This document shows, piece after piece, positions 16,338 through 24,131 of a DNA stretch of 64,000 nucleotides. A program made the translations under genes and the position numbers. Each line of letters opens with the position of its first letter. The stretch's first letter is position 1. The notes beneath the pieces are model-generated. The model made no database searches, was not told the DNA's origin, and saw only the letters and a program-made list of their open reading frames with translations. Origin of the DNA: an uncultured Atopobium sp. (lineage in GTDB: Bacteria; Actinomycetota; Coriobacteriia; Coriobacteriales; Atopobiaceae); contig CAMUON010000001.1 of assembly GCA_947090525.1 (NCBI GenBank), positions 434,001 through 498,000 on the forward strand. The letters run 5' to 3'.

Positions 16338-16361
16338 CTTATAGCGTAGTATGGAATTGTG
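16333..16361 (+). other. Protospacer-like match to CRISPR spacer 5
   Basis: The 18-base core CGCTTATAGCGTAGTATG is identical to spacer 5 (14192-14220), with one mismatch before it (A/G) and differences at its 3' end. It lies in the phage remnant directly upstream of a terminator. The differences fall on the side that would be PAM-proximal for this array orientation. Confidence 0.75.
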
Positions 16362-16391
16362 AAGCCGTAGGGGAAACCTTGCGGCTTTTTA
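16362..16391 (+). terminator. Rho-independent terminator in the phage remnant
   Basis: AAGCCGTAGG pairs with CCTTGCGGCTT (with a G-T pair), followed by TTTTTAAT. It ends the micro-peptide/small-protein operon and separates it from the structural-gene fragments. Confidence 0.8.
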
Positions 16392-16415
16392 ATAGGCGGG
16401 GGGTATCCTTTCTGA

Positions 16416-16535
16416 ATACGCGCACCGCTCGACGCCATTCAAGAAAAGATGCTTGAGTGGTATTGCCTCGAGGATGCAAAAGAAGACGAACAGGACGACT
16501 TAATACGCGTTGACGCACGATCTTGGAGACGATGA
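16416..16535 (+). pseudogene. Fragment of a phage gene upstream of the MuF remnant
   Basis: 39 codons are open from a stop at 16413 and read AIQEKMLEWYCLEDAKEDEQ and on to RSWRR before TGA. There is no start codon with a ribosome site and the upstream part is missing, cut off next to the terminator. The place before a MuF-type gene is where a portal or small head gene would stand, but the fragment is too short to name. Confidence 0.35.
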
Positions 16536-17376
16536 ATTCATGCGGCTCCTGGCGGAAGATGTAGGTTGCGAAGTCTATCACCATGCCAACCGTACAACAA
16601 AGCATAATGCCGCGAAAAACAGTGTCCGTTATGCGCGCGTGCCCTTTGGTAACTCATGTGCATTTTGCTTGATGTTAAGTACCCGCGGCTTCGTGTACCT
16701 CTCAAGGACGTCAGCAGGTGAAGACAAGGGGCACTATCACGCACATTGCCATTGCAAAATCGTGGCAAGTAAGAAAGGTACCACGATCGACGGTTACGAT
16801 CCTGAGGGGCTCGACTACCGCATACATCAAGTTGCTCAAGAGCTCGGCATTTCCGATTTTAATTGGCAGGATTATATGCGCAATCCTGCTATGCAAGCTA
16901 TGCTGCAAAAAGAAATACGTCTGCGTGACAAAGACTGGTTGCTTACAGGCATGCCGTCTGAGGTAGATTATGAAAATGAACTTGCTGAGAAGAACGCGCA
17001 TGCCCATGAAATCGAGCAAGCTAAACGTTTGGCGCAGCACGGCATTAAGTGCACCTTTCAGGTTGATTATGAGGTTGATGAGAAGACAAAGGGCACAGCA
17101 AGACAGAAGACCATTGGCAAGACAGACCTCGCTAATGGTATTGAGCTTAAGAGCTTGGGACACACGACAAACCTAAGAAAGAGGATAGAGAAAGAACTCA
17201 GGAACTCAAGAGATAAAAAGGGCTTTAAATCGTGTCATTTCGATGCATATGATACGGACTTTGATGAAATAGAAATATCAAAGGCTTTGAAGGACAAAAT
17301 GAAACAAGTGCACATTAGGCGAAGTTCTTTTATAGACTCTGATGGGCAATATCACGTCGTTCAGGTAAATAAATAA
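16510..17376 (+). pseudogene. MuF-type phage head protein, N-terminally truncated, with C-terminal nuclease-like toxin domain
   Basis: 288 codons open from TTG 16510. Residues 40-90 match the end of a MuF/SPP1-gp7-type minor head domain: VPFGNSCAFC (C50, C53), then LSTRGFVYLS and HYHAHCHC (H77, C80, C82), a likely zinc or structural site. The usual 200 or so residues before this are absent and no ribosome site precedes the TTG, so the gene is probably broken. Residues 190-288 form a separate domain with TDLANGIELKSLGH (D206, E212, K214), then basic and aromatic segments. The D...E-x-K pattern resembles PD-(D/E)XK nucleases of polymorphic and CDI-type toxins, a family-level inference. The gene lies just before a scaffold fragment, the usual phage order. 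Confidence 0.6.
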
Positions 17377-17452
17377 AAAAGAGACTACGACAGGGTAACC
17401 CCCGAAGCAGCCTCTCTTATTACAGCCACTATACCACATCAACATCGTTAAT

Positions 17453-17480
17453 CAAAGAGCCTGCATAGGCTCTTTTTTTA
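17453..17480 (+). terminator. Rho-independent terminator before the scaffold fragment
   Basis: AAAGAGCCT-gcat-AGGCTCTTT followed by TTTT. It ends transcription after the MuF remnant. Confidence 0.85.
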
Positions 17481-17509
17481 TACATCCGCACGGATAGGAA
17501 GGACACATC

Positions 17510-17716
17510 ATGGCTAAAGATGATGTACAGCAAGTACAGGACGTCGAAGCGACAGACGCGCACGCAGAAGCTGCAGAAACCGATTGGAAAGCACAGGCGC
17601 GCAAATGGGAAAAACGCGCTAAAGAGAACAGCGCGGCAGCAGATGAGCTCGCCAAGCTTAAGGAGTCGCAGATGACAGAGCTCGAACGCATTCAAGCGCG
17701 CATGCGCGCCTGCTGA
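17510..17716 (+). pseudogene. Phage capsid scaffolding protein, N-terminal fragment
   Basis: 68 residues: an acidic start (VQDVEATDAHAEAAETDWKA) then a coiled coil KWEKRAKENSAAADELAKL and MTELERIQAR, the typical beginning of a DUF4355-type scaffold, normally about 180-200 residues. GGAAGGA supports the ATG at 17510. The frame breaks at ARMRAC-stop exactly where flanking repeat X copy 2 begins (GCGCGCATGCGCGCC), so the repeat or the event that brought it truncated the gene. This marks the right edge of the phage segment. Confidence 0.7.
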
Positions 17717-17815
17717 AGCTGGTGAGTGCTCCGCATCAGCCTTTTCATGTACAAATTCGTTTCCTCACGCTGGGGCTTTTTGCTGCGCGTGAACAGAAAA
17801 CCATGGTAGCAGGCG
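17697..17815 (+). repeat. Flanking segment X of the composite repeat, copy 2
   Basis: Begins GCGCGCATGCGCGCCTGCTG and includes CCTCACGCTGGGGC and TTTTTGCTGCGCG, matching copy 1 at 6906 in direct orientation. GCGCAGATGATT, which follows hairpin H in copy 1, is present here at 17814-17825, but the hairpin itself is missing. Next, CCGCGCGAGCGTAG leads into element M at 17916, as in copy 1. Confidence 0.6.
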
Positions 17816-17915
17816 CAGATGATTTACAAGCATGCTGGTAGCTCGTGCAATAGACTTGCCATCAAGAATTTCTTGAGAACTTTCTTCTGCCGAGATTTTT
17901 AGCCCCCGCGCGAGC

Positions 17916-18089
17916 GTAGAAAAAAACGGGTTTTTATCTACCAAAATATCAAAATTTCAACTAAATTCGATAGTTTAATTTCTTATATGCGCAGCTACGC
18001 GCTTTGGGCGATTTTTTGAGGTGCCGCGGGGGCCTCGAATTTGGCCAAAATCAGGCAAAAACGGTAGACAAAAAGGCCTTTTTTTCTAC
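17916..18089 (+). repeat. 174-bp terminal-inverted-repeat element M, copy B
   Basis: Starts GTAGAAAAAAACGGG and ends CCTTTTTTTCTAC. Each end is a GTAGA...TCTACC-type hairpin and the two are inverted copies. It aligns over its whole length with copy C (48212-48385) at clearly more than 80 percent by eye, and with copy A in reverse complement. Blocks such as CTACCAAAATATCAAAATTT and CCTCGAATTTGG are shared with C. No ORF of note. Confidence 0.8.
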
Positions 18090-18146
18090 GCGCGAGAGTG
18101 GGGGCAGAAAAGCCTGCCTTGTATATATTCATGTGCGCTCACTATC

Positions 18147-18196
18147 GGATGTTTTGTGGATAGACCGAAGACCTAACGGTCTACCACAAAACATCC
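18147..18196 (+). repeat. Bulged hairpin element H, copy 1
   Basis: GGATGTTTTGTGG pairs with CCACAAAACATCC (13 bp), one unpaired A, then TAGACCG with CGGTCTA (7 bp), and loop AAGACCTAA. The 48035 copy has the same plan and the loop AAGACATAA with other stem bases. It is 57 bases after element M copy B. No T-run, so not a terminator. Confidence 0.8.
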
Positions 18197-18237
18197 TCCT
18201 CGTTCGCACGGATCTCCTACCAGGCTTTTCAGCGGCC

Positions 18238-18290
18238 GCGTGTGCGTAGCAAAAAACCAAGCGTGAGGAACGAGTGCAAGCTCGCTAACG
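18238..18290 (-). repeat. Flanking segment X of the composite repeat, copy 3 (partial, inverted)
   Basis: Its reverse complement reads CTCGTTCCTCACGCTTGG and TTTTTTGCTACGC, matching TCGTTTCCTCACGCTGGGG and CTTTTTGCTGCGC of copy 2. It lies after hairpin H copy 1, so the order M-H-X (reversed) equals that of the left composite read on the minus strand. Confidence 0.5.
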
Positions 18291-18328
18291 CCTTCGCGGA
18301 AGCTTTTTCCTGCAGAAACCCTTCACCC

Positions 18329-18391
18329 CACACAAAAGCCTCCAGCACCCACACAAAAGCCTCCCCGCACACACAAAAGCCACCCCGCACC
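18329..18391 (+). repeat. Three tandem 20-21-bp units (CACACAAAAGCC)
   Basis: CACACAAAAGCC recurs at 18329, 18350 and 18370 with C-rich linkers CTCCAGCAC, TCCCCGCA and ACCCCGCA. Function unknown. Confidence 0.7.
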
Positions 18392-18725
18392 CGCGTGCCA
18401 TCTACCTGCAGCGATACAAAACCCAAGCGTATCTGTGCAATTTCTCCACTCACGAAAAAAAATTCTTTTTTGTTTCCAAATGATTGCAAAACGTTGTAAA
18501 CTCAAATATGTAAGACGTTTGCGAGGAGTTTTCTACCGTTTACGGATTTGTATATCAAATACTAGACAACGCGCTTGAAAATTCATCATTTATGTCTTGT
18601 TCGCTTTTTTGCTCCTTGTGTAGTGCAAATCTGACTACACTGGAACTGTAACATTTTTGTGATGTATTTATGTCTTGGCACGTGTAAGAGATAGGCTCTC
18701 ACACGGCCTTGCGAAAGGAGAAAGC
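18392..18725 (+). promoter_or_regulatory. Upstream region of gapA with inverted repeat
   Basis: 334 bases without a gene, expected to hold the promoter of the highly expressed gap-pgk-tpiA genes. GTGTAGT (18618-18624) and ACTACAC (18634-18640) form a perfect 7-bp inverted repeat with a 9-base spacer, a candidate operator. No confident -35/-10 pair could be assigned. Confidence 0.4.
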
Positions 18726-19751
18726 ATGGCAGTTAAGGTTGCTATCAACGGCTTTGGTCGTATTGGTCGTTTGGCCTTCCGTCAAATGTTCGGTCACGAA
18801 GGTTCAGAAATCGTTGCAATTAACGATTTAACCGATCCAAAGATGCTCGCTAACCTCCTCAAGTATGACTCTTCACAAGGCAACTACGCACGTAATCACT
18901 CTGTTGTTGCTGGTGAAGACTCTATTACTGTCGATGGTAAGACCATTAAGATTTACAAAGAAGCAGATGCTCACAATCTTCCTTGGGGCGAGCTTAATGT
19001 AGACGTTGTACTTGAGTGCACTGGTTTTTACACTTCAAAGGCTAAGGCTCAAGCTCACATTGATGCAGGTGCTAAGAAGGTTGTTATTTCTGCTCCTGCA
19101 GGTAAAGATCTTCCTACCATTGTTTACAATGTAAACCACGAAATTCTTACCAAGGACGACAACATCATTTCTGCTGCTTCCTGCACCACTAACTGCCTTG
19201 CTCCTATGGCTAAAGCACTTAATGACTATACTCCAATCCAAAGCGGTATCATGAGCACCATTCACGCATTTACTGGTGACCAAATGGTTTTGGATGGTCC
19301 TCACCGTAAAGGCGATCTCCGTCGTGCTCGTGCAGCAGCTATCAACATTGTTCCTAACTCAACTGGTGCTGCTAAGGCAATTGGTTTGGTAATTCCTGAG
19401 CTTAACGGTAAACTCATCGGTTCTGCTCAGCGTGTTCCTGTACCAACTGGTTCAACTACACTTCTCTTTGCAGTAGTTAAGAGCGACAAAGAGATCACCG
19501 TTGACTCTATCAACGCTGCTATGAAGGCTGCAAGCGATCCTGAGACCTTTGGTTACAACGAAGATCCTATCGTTTCTTCCGACATTATCGGCATGACTTA
19601 TGGTTCTCTCTTCGACTCCACTCAAACCATGGTTCAAGACCTCGGCAATGGTCTCTATCAGGTAGAGGTTGTTTCTTGGTACGACAACGAGAACTCCTAC
19701 ACTTCTCAGATGGTCCGCACCATCAAATACTTCGAGAAGTTTGTTGCGTAA
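18726..19751 (+). CDS. gapA: Glyceraldehyde-3-phosphate dehydrogenase, type I
   Basis: 341 residues, the standard length. NAD-binding start [15 protein letters not shown], catalytic SCTTNCLAP (C153), NAD/phosphate-binding motifs HAFTGDQ and [20 protein letters not shown], and the C-terminal [15 protein letters not shown]. It catalyses oxidation and phosphorylation of glyceraldehyde-3-phosphate in glycolysis. ATG 18726 has AAAGGAG 7 bases upstream; the longer frame from 18675 lacks a site. Codon use is biased (GCT, GTT, AAG), fitting high expression. It is followed by pgk and tpiA. Confidence 0.98.
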   Translation: MAVKVAINGFGRIGRLAFRQMFGHEGSEIVAINDLTDPKMLANLLKYDSSQGNYARNHSVVAGEDSITVDGKTIKIYKEADAHNLPWGELNVDVVLECTGFYTSKAKAQAHIDAGAKKVVISAPAGKDLPTIVYNVNHEILTKDDNIISAASCTTNCLAPMAKALNDYTPIQSGIMSTIHAFTGDQMVLDGPHRKGDLRRARAAAINIVPNSTGAAKAIGLVIPELNGKLIGSAQRVPVPTGSTTLLFAVVKSDKEITVDSINAAMKAASDPETFGYNEDPIVSSDIIGMTYGSLFDSTQTMVQDLGNGLYQVEVVSWYDNENSYTSQMVRTIKYFEKFVA

Positions 19752-19875
19752 AGCTTTATATCCTAAGCTATGCACAAAACTTGCGCAAGCTGTGCAGCTG
19801 TCTCATAGCCGCGCGCTTGCGCTTTTTTCTTGCATGGGTGTTTATTTTTAACAAAACATACCAAAGGAGATCGTC

Positions 19876-21066
19876 ATGGCCTTTACAAAAAAGACCGTCC
19901 GCGATATTGACGTCGCGGGTAAACGCGTTATCATGCGCGTCGACTTCAATGTTCCAGTAAAAGATGGTGTCGTGGGCGACATCACCCGTATCCAAAAAGC
20001 TATTCCTACCATCAAATATCTTAAAGAGCACGGCGCAGGCATTGTGCTGATGAGCCATTTGGGCCGTCCACAAGGCACTGGCTACGAAGAGGCACTGTCC
20101 TTGGCTCCTGTAGCAAAGAAGCTTCAAGAGCTAAGCGGCTACGAAGTACGCTTTGTTGCCGACACTTATGGTGAAGAGGCAGAAGCTGCTGTTAAGGCAG
20201 TAAAGCCGGGCGACATTCTCTTGCTCGAGAACGTCCGCTTCCTCAAGGCCGAGAAGAAAAACGACCCTGAGGTCGCCAAGAAGCTCGCTTCCTATGGTGA
20301 TATTTTCGTGCTCGACGCCTTTGGTACTGCGCATCGCGCGCAAGGCTCTGTTGTGGGACCAGCTGCATACATTCCTGCTGTCGCAGGTTTTCTGCTTGAG
20401 AAAGAGGTCGACACGCTCACCTCTATTTTCTCTGAGCCCAAGCGTCCCTTCGTTGCTATCGTTGGTGGCTCGAAGGTTTCGAGCAAGATTGGTGTGCTCG
20501 ATCACTTAATCGACTCTTGCGACACCCTCATCATCGGTGGCGGTATGGCATACACCTTCTTCCTCGCTAAAGGCTACACCGTAGGTACCTCCCTCCAAGA
20601 GCCCGACTGGGTGGAGCGTGCTGGCGAAATGCTCAAAAAAGCCGAGGAAAAGGGCGTCAAAATTTTGCTCCCTGTTGACAACGTTGTAACCGATCACTTT
20701 GGCGAAGACGCAAAAGGCGAGGTTGTTGCCTCTAACGCAATCCCTGATGATCGCATGGGTATGGACATTGGTCCTAAGACTGAGGCTCTGTATGCAGAAG
20801 CTGTTGCAAAAGCAGCAACCGTCTTTTGGAATGGTCCTATGGGCGTATTCGAGATGGATCAATTTGCTCACGGTACCGAAGTTGTTGCCAAGGCTATCGC
20901 TGACTCTTCGTGCACCTCAATCATCGGCGGCGGCGACTCCGTTGCTGCTATCAATAAGTTCGGTCTTGCTGACAAGATGAGCTGGATTTCCACCGGCGGT
21001 GGCGCATCCATGGAGCTCGTTGAGGGTAAGGCTCTTCCTGGAGTGGAGGCGCTTTTAGATGCGTAA
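19876..21066 (+). CDS. pgk: Phosphoglycerate kinase
   Basis: 396 residues, standard length. MRVDFNVP substrate-binding segment near residue 20, SHLGRPQG, LLLENVRFLK, the hinge region VGGSKVSSKIGVL, and the nucleotide site FWNGPMGVFE and IIGGGDSVAAI near the C-terminus. It makes ATP from 1,3-bisphosphoglycerate in glycolysis. AAAGGAG precedes the ATG by 6 bases. The 125-base gap after gapA has no clear terminator, and the 3' end overlaps tpiA by 8 bases. Confidence 0.98.
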   Translation: MAFTKKTVRDIDVAGKRVIMRVDFNVPVKDGVVGDITRIQKAIPTIKYLKEHGAGIVLMSHLGRPQGTGYEEALSLAPVAKKLQELSGYEVRFVADTYGEEAEAAVKAVKPGDILLLENVRFLKAEKKNDPEVAKKLASYGDIFVLDAFGTAHRAQGSVVGPAAYIPAVAGFLLEKEVDTLTSIFSEPKRPFVAIVGGSKVSSKIGVLDHLIDSCDTLIIGGGMAYTFFLAKGYTVGTSLQEPDWVERAGEMLKKAEEKGVKILLPVDNVVTDHFGEDAKGEVVASNAIPDDRMGMDIGPKTEALYAEAVAKAATVFWNGPMGVFEMDQFAHGTEVVAKAIADSSCTSIIGGGDSVAAINKFGLADKMSWISTGGGASMELVEGKALPGVEALLDA

Positions 21067-21823
21067 GCTAATGATTGCTGGTAACTGGAAAATGAATAAA
21101 GATGCAAGCGCGGCAAAAGCGCTCGCGCATGAGCTTACTCAAAAGCTTGCGTCTGTGCCTGAGTCGGTAGATGTGGTAATTTGCCCGCCTACGATCGATT
21201 TGGTGCCTGTGTCTTCTGAGCTTGAGAGCGCACATGCTGAGATTTCTCTTGGCGCACAAAACGTCTACTGGGAAGAATCCGGTGCGTATACTGGAGAAAC
21301 TGCACCTTCCATGCTCGAGAGCGTGCATGCATCTTATTGCATTATCGGACACTCCGAGCGTCGCGGCTACTTCGGCGAGACCGATGAAGACATCAACAAA
21401 AAGGCACGTGCACTTCTTGCTCACAAGATCGTTCCTATTTTGTGCTGCGGCGAGAGCCTGGAAGTTCGCGAGGCTGGCACTCACGTTGCCTTCGTAGTTG
21501 ATCAGATTAAGAAGGCCCTTGCAGGCATTAGCCTTTCCGATGCCTCTGAGCTCGTTGTTGCCTATGAGCCTATTTGGGCTATCGGTACGGGCAAAACCGC
21601 TACTGCAGAGAATGCACAAGAGGTATGCTCGAGCATCCGTAAGACCCTTGCTGAGCTCTTTGGTCAAGAGCTTGCCGCTGGCATTCGCGTGCTGTATGGC
21701 GGCAGCGCAAAGCCTGAAAACATCAACGGTTTCCTTGCTGAAGAAGACGTGGATGGCGCGCTGGTTGGTGGCGCATCGCTCAAGGCAGATTCCTTTGCTG
21801 CGATGGTTGAAGCTGCGCGTTAA
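21059..21823 (+). CDS. tpiA: Triosephosphate isomerase
   Basis: 254 residues. GNWKMNKD holds the catalytic Lys, IIGHSERR the catalytic His, VVAYEPIWAIGTGK the catalytic Glu and loop 6, and VLYGGSAKPEN the phosphate-binding loop. It interconverts DHAP and glyceraldehyde-3-phosphate. The start lies inside the end of pgk (8-base overlap), so the two are translationally coupled; a terminator follows at 21904. Confidence 0.98.
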   Translation: MRKLMIAGNWKMNKDASAAKALAHELTQKLASVPESVDVVICPPTIDLVPVSSELESAHAEISLGAQNVYWEESGAYTGETAPSMLESVHASYCIIGHSERRGYFGETDEDINKKARALLAHKIVPILCCGESLEVREAGTHVAFVVDQIKKALAGISLSDASELVVAYEPIWAIGTGKTATAENAQEVCSSIRKTLAELFGQELAAGIRVLYGGSAKPENINGFLAEEDVDGALVGGASLKADSFAAMVEAAR

Positions 21824-21903
21824 TCATTAAGCCTGCGCACTTAGCACTCAAGCACCTGGCGCGTATCGCTTGGTACTGCACGCTCGGTGCGACAAGAAAA
21901 ATT

Positions 21904-21944
21904 GGCGATACTTGGTTGTAGCAACCAGGTGTCGCCTTTTTGTG
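21904..21944 (+). terminator. Rho-independent terminator after tpiA
   Basis: GGCGATACTTGGTTG-tag-CAACCAGGTGTCGCC followed by TTTTTG. It ends the gap-pgk-tpiA transcript. Confidence 0.92.
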
Positions 21945-22096
21945 TCGCCCTTTTTCATCATCAACGCGTTTTGAACCTTGAATGAAGCTACACACGTTAT
22001 TCGTTGTAAAAAGTGTAATCATTCCACAAAAATACGTTGCATTTTTTGCGTTTATGCGCGATACTATACTCGCATTACGATATCGGAGGTGCGCGT

Positions 22097-23395
22097 ATGT
22101 ACCGAATTGCTCTTGAAAAACTATTAACATGGAAACAAAGCAAGCGCCGTAAGCCTTTAATTATCGAAGGTGCACGTCAGGTCGGCAAGACTTGGCTCAT
22201 GAAAGAGTTTGGCAAGCAGGCGTATGCGGATACCGTATATATCAATTTTGATTCAAATTCTAGAATGGCAGAGTTGTTTGCATCCGATTTGGATACAGAC
22301 CGCTTGATTATGGGCTTGGAGCTGTATGCAGGACGCAAAATTGATCCGGACAGCTCTTTGCTGATTTTCGATGAAGTGCAGGAAGTTCCGAGAGCATTGG
22401 CATCTCTTAAATATTTCTGCGAAAATGCACCGCAGTATCACATTGTATGCGCCGGATCGTTGCTGGGCATTGCCTTGCATCATGGCACATCTTTCCCTGT
22501 AGGTAAGGTGGATTTCTTGAAGCTGTATCCTCTTTCCTTCAAGGAGTTCCTCATGGCAACGGACAAGGAACGTTTTGCAGAGCTTCTTGATAAACAAGAC
22601 TTTGATATGGTTACAAATTTTAAGCAAACGTATATTGATTCTTTGAAACAGTATTACTTTGTCGGCGGTATGCCAGAGGCTGTGCAAAGTTTTGCAGAGA
22701 ACAAAGATTTCAACGAGGTTCGTGAAATTCAGAAACGAATACTCGCAGCCTACGAGCAGGATTTTTCCAAACATGCTCCAAACGAAATTGTTCCAAGGCT
22801 TCGTATGCTGTGGAACAGTGTTCCTTCTCAGCTTGCAAAAGAAAACAAAAAGTTTATCTATGGTCTTGTGCGCGAAGGCGCTCGTGCAAAAGACTTTGAA
22901 ACTGCAATTATGTGGCTTAGCGACTGCGGCCTTGTTCATAAGCTTAGTCGAGTACATGCGGCAAGAATCCCTTTGCGAGCCTATGAAGACTTAAAAGCAT
23001 TCAAGTTGTTTGTTGTGGATGTTGGACTTCTTGGCTGTATGGCGGGACTTCGTCAGCGCACGTTACTTGATAGCAATGACCTGTTTGTTGAATTCAAGGG
23101 CGCCCTTACCGAACAGTATGTTTGTCAGCAGCTCAAAACCATCGAAGATTTAGATATGTATTATTACACCAACGATAGAGGCTCTTGCGAAGTAGATTTT
23201 GTCGTTGATACAGGTGAGCAGATTATTCCCGTCGAAGTTAAGGCAGAGCTAAATCTCAAAGCCAAGAGCCTTAAGACTTACCAGGAAAAATTCTTGCCCG
23301 AACTATCCATTCGCACTTCCATGACGGACTACAAAAAAGAAGAATGGCTCGTTAATCTGCCGCTTTATGCGATAGATCAAATTTCAAAGATATAA
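22097..23395 (+). CDS. AAA ATPase with DUF4143 domain
   Basis: 432 residues. Walker A GARQVGKTW (about residues 26-34), Walker B SLLIFDEVQE, sensor-like IVCAGSLLG, and a C-terminal DUF4143 region ending in SCEVDFVVDTGEQIIPVEVKAE, a PD-(D/E)XK-like D...E-x-K layout. Members of this family are widespread, often mobile and have no settled role. GGAGGTG precedes ATG 22097. It stands between the tpiA terminator and secG, breaking the tpiA-secG neighbourhood. The codon choice is plainer than in the glycolytic genes, so it may be an insertion. Confidence 0.9.
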   Translation: MYRIALEKLLTWKQSKRRKPLIIEGARQVGKTWLMKEFGKQAYADTVYINFDSNSRMAELFASDLDTDRLIMGLELYAGRKIDPDSSLLIFDEVQEVPRALASLKYFCENAPQYHIVCAGSLLGIALHHGTSFPVGKVDFLKLYPLSFKEFLMATDKERFAELLDKQDFDMVTNFKQTYIDSLKQYYFVGGMPEAVQSFAENKDFNEVREIQKRILAAYEQDFSKHAPNEIVPRLRMLWNSVPSQLAKENKKFIYGLVREGARAKDFETAIMWLSDCGLVHKLSRVHAARIPLRAYEDLKAFKLFVVDVGLLGCMAGLRQRTLLDSNDLFVEFKGALTEQYVCQQLKTIEDLDMYYYTNDRGSCEVDFVVDTGEQIIPVEVKAELNLKAKSLKTYQEKFLPELSIRTSMTDYKKEEWLVNLPLYAIDQISKI

Positions 23396-23570
23396 TTTTG
23401 GGGGATTGCAGCGTCCGCGTCCCCGCGCCTGCGAGCGCCCACGCGCACCAACTCCCACGCCCGCGGGCCTTCGCTTGCAATATCTCCCTGCTATGGTATT
23501 CTAAGGAGTGCTGAAGTTTGCCATCGGCAGCTCATGCACGCGTACACAAGCTTTTACAAAGGAGCGCCAC

Positions 23571-23819
23571 GTGGGTCCCATTAATTCTGTATTGCTCGTT
23601 ATCCTTGCACTTTCCGGATTTTTCACCGTTATTCTCATACTTATGCACTCCGGTAAGGGCACAGGCGTATCCGACATGATCGCGTCTTCGATGTACAATT
23701 CAACGGCGGGTTCTGGTATTTGGGAAAAGAATTTGGACCGCCTGACCGTGTTTTCTGCGCTCGTCTTTGGTTTGTGCATATGCATTATGACGCTTACGTT
23801 CCCCTTGGGAACCATTTAA
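23571..23819 (+). CDS. secG: Protein translocase subunit SecG
   Basis: 82 residues from GTG 23571 (AAAGGAG 6 bases upstream). Two membrane helices (VLLVILALSGFFTVILIL and LTVFSALVFGLCICIMT) flank the cytoplasmic loop HSGKGTGVSDMIASS, the SecG hallmark. It assists SecYE/SecA export. The frame open from 23508 has no ribosome site and adds no family-like sequence. Confidence 0.93.
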   Translation: MGPINSVLLVILALSGFFTVILILMHSGKGTGVSDMIASSMYNSTAGSGIWEKNLDRLTVFSALVFGLCICIMTLTFPLGTI

Positions 23820-23847
23820 GCCTTCTAGCTCATATATTGCGATTTCA

Positions 23848-23894
23848 CCCGCATACTCTTGCTTGATATGAAGCGCATGAGTATGCGGTTTTTT
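23848..23894 (+). terminator. Rho-independent terminator after secG
   Basis: CCGCATACTC (23849-23858) pairs with GAGTATGCGG (23879-23888) followed by TTTTTT. Confidence 0.9.
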
Positions 23895-24131
23895 GTATTC
23901 TTTAACCTAGATCCTATACTACAGAAATCGCCCGCGCAGCGCCCGCGACCGATCCCAACACCCTTGTTTTCCACCCAAAACACGATGCAAAAACTACCCC
24001 TGACTATTTCATAATTGTTAACATCATGGAAGAAGTTTGCATCACAGTGCATATTATGCAAAAATATTCCAAAAGGAAAGCTCGTGACTTTTCACGATAA
24101 AGACCACATATGTGGCAAGAACGGAGGAAAC
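23895..24131 (+). other. Upstream region of oppA
   Basis: About 240 bases without a gene; with the terminator before it, 312 bases separate secG and oppA. It must hold the oppA promoter, but no clear pair of boxes was found. TAATTGTTAA at 24011 is a short AT-rich palindromic motif. Confidence 0.35.

Noticed and set aside
18168..18182. ACCTAAC in hairpin H resembling the R'' box of an integron attC site
   Set aside because: The other copies have ACATAAC or unrelated bases, no GTTRRRY core stands at the required place, and no integron cassette pattern is seen.
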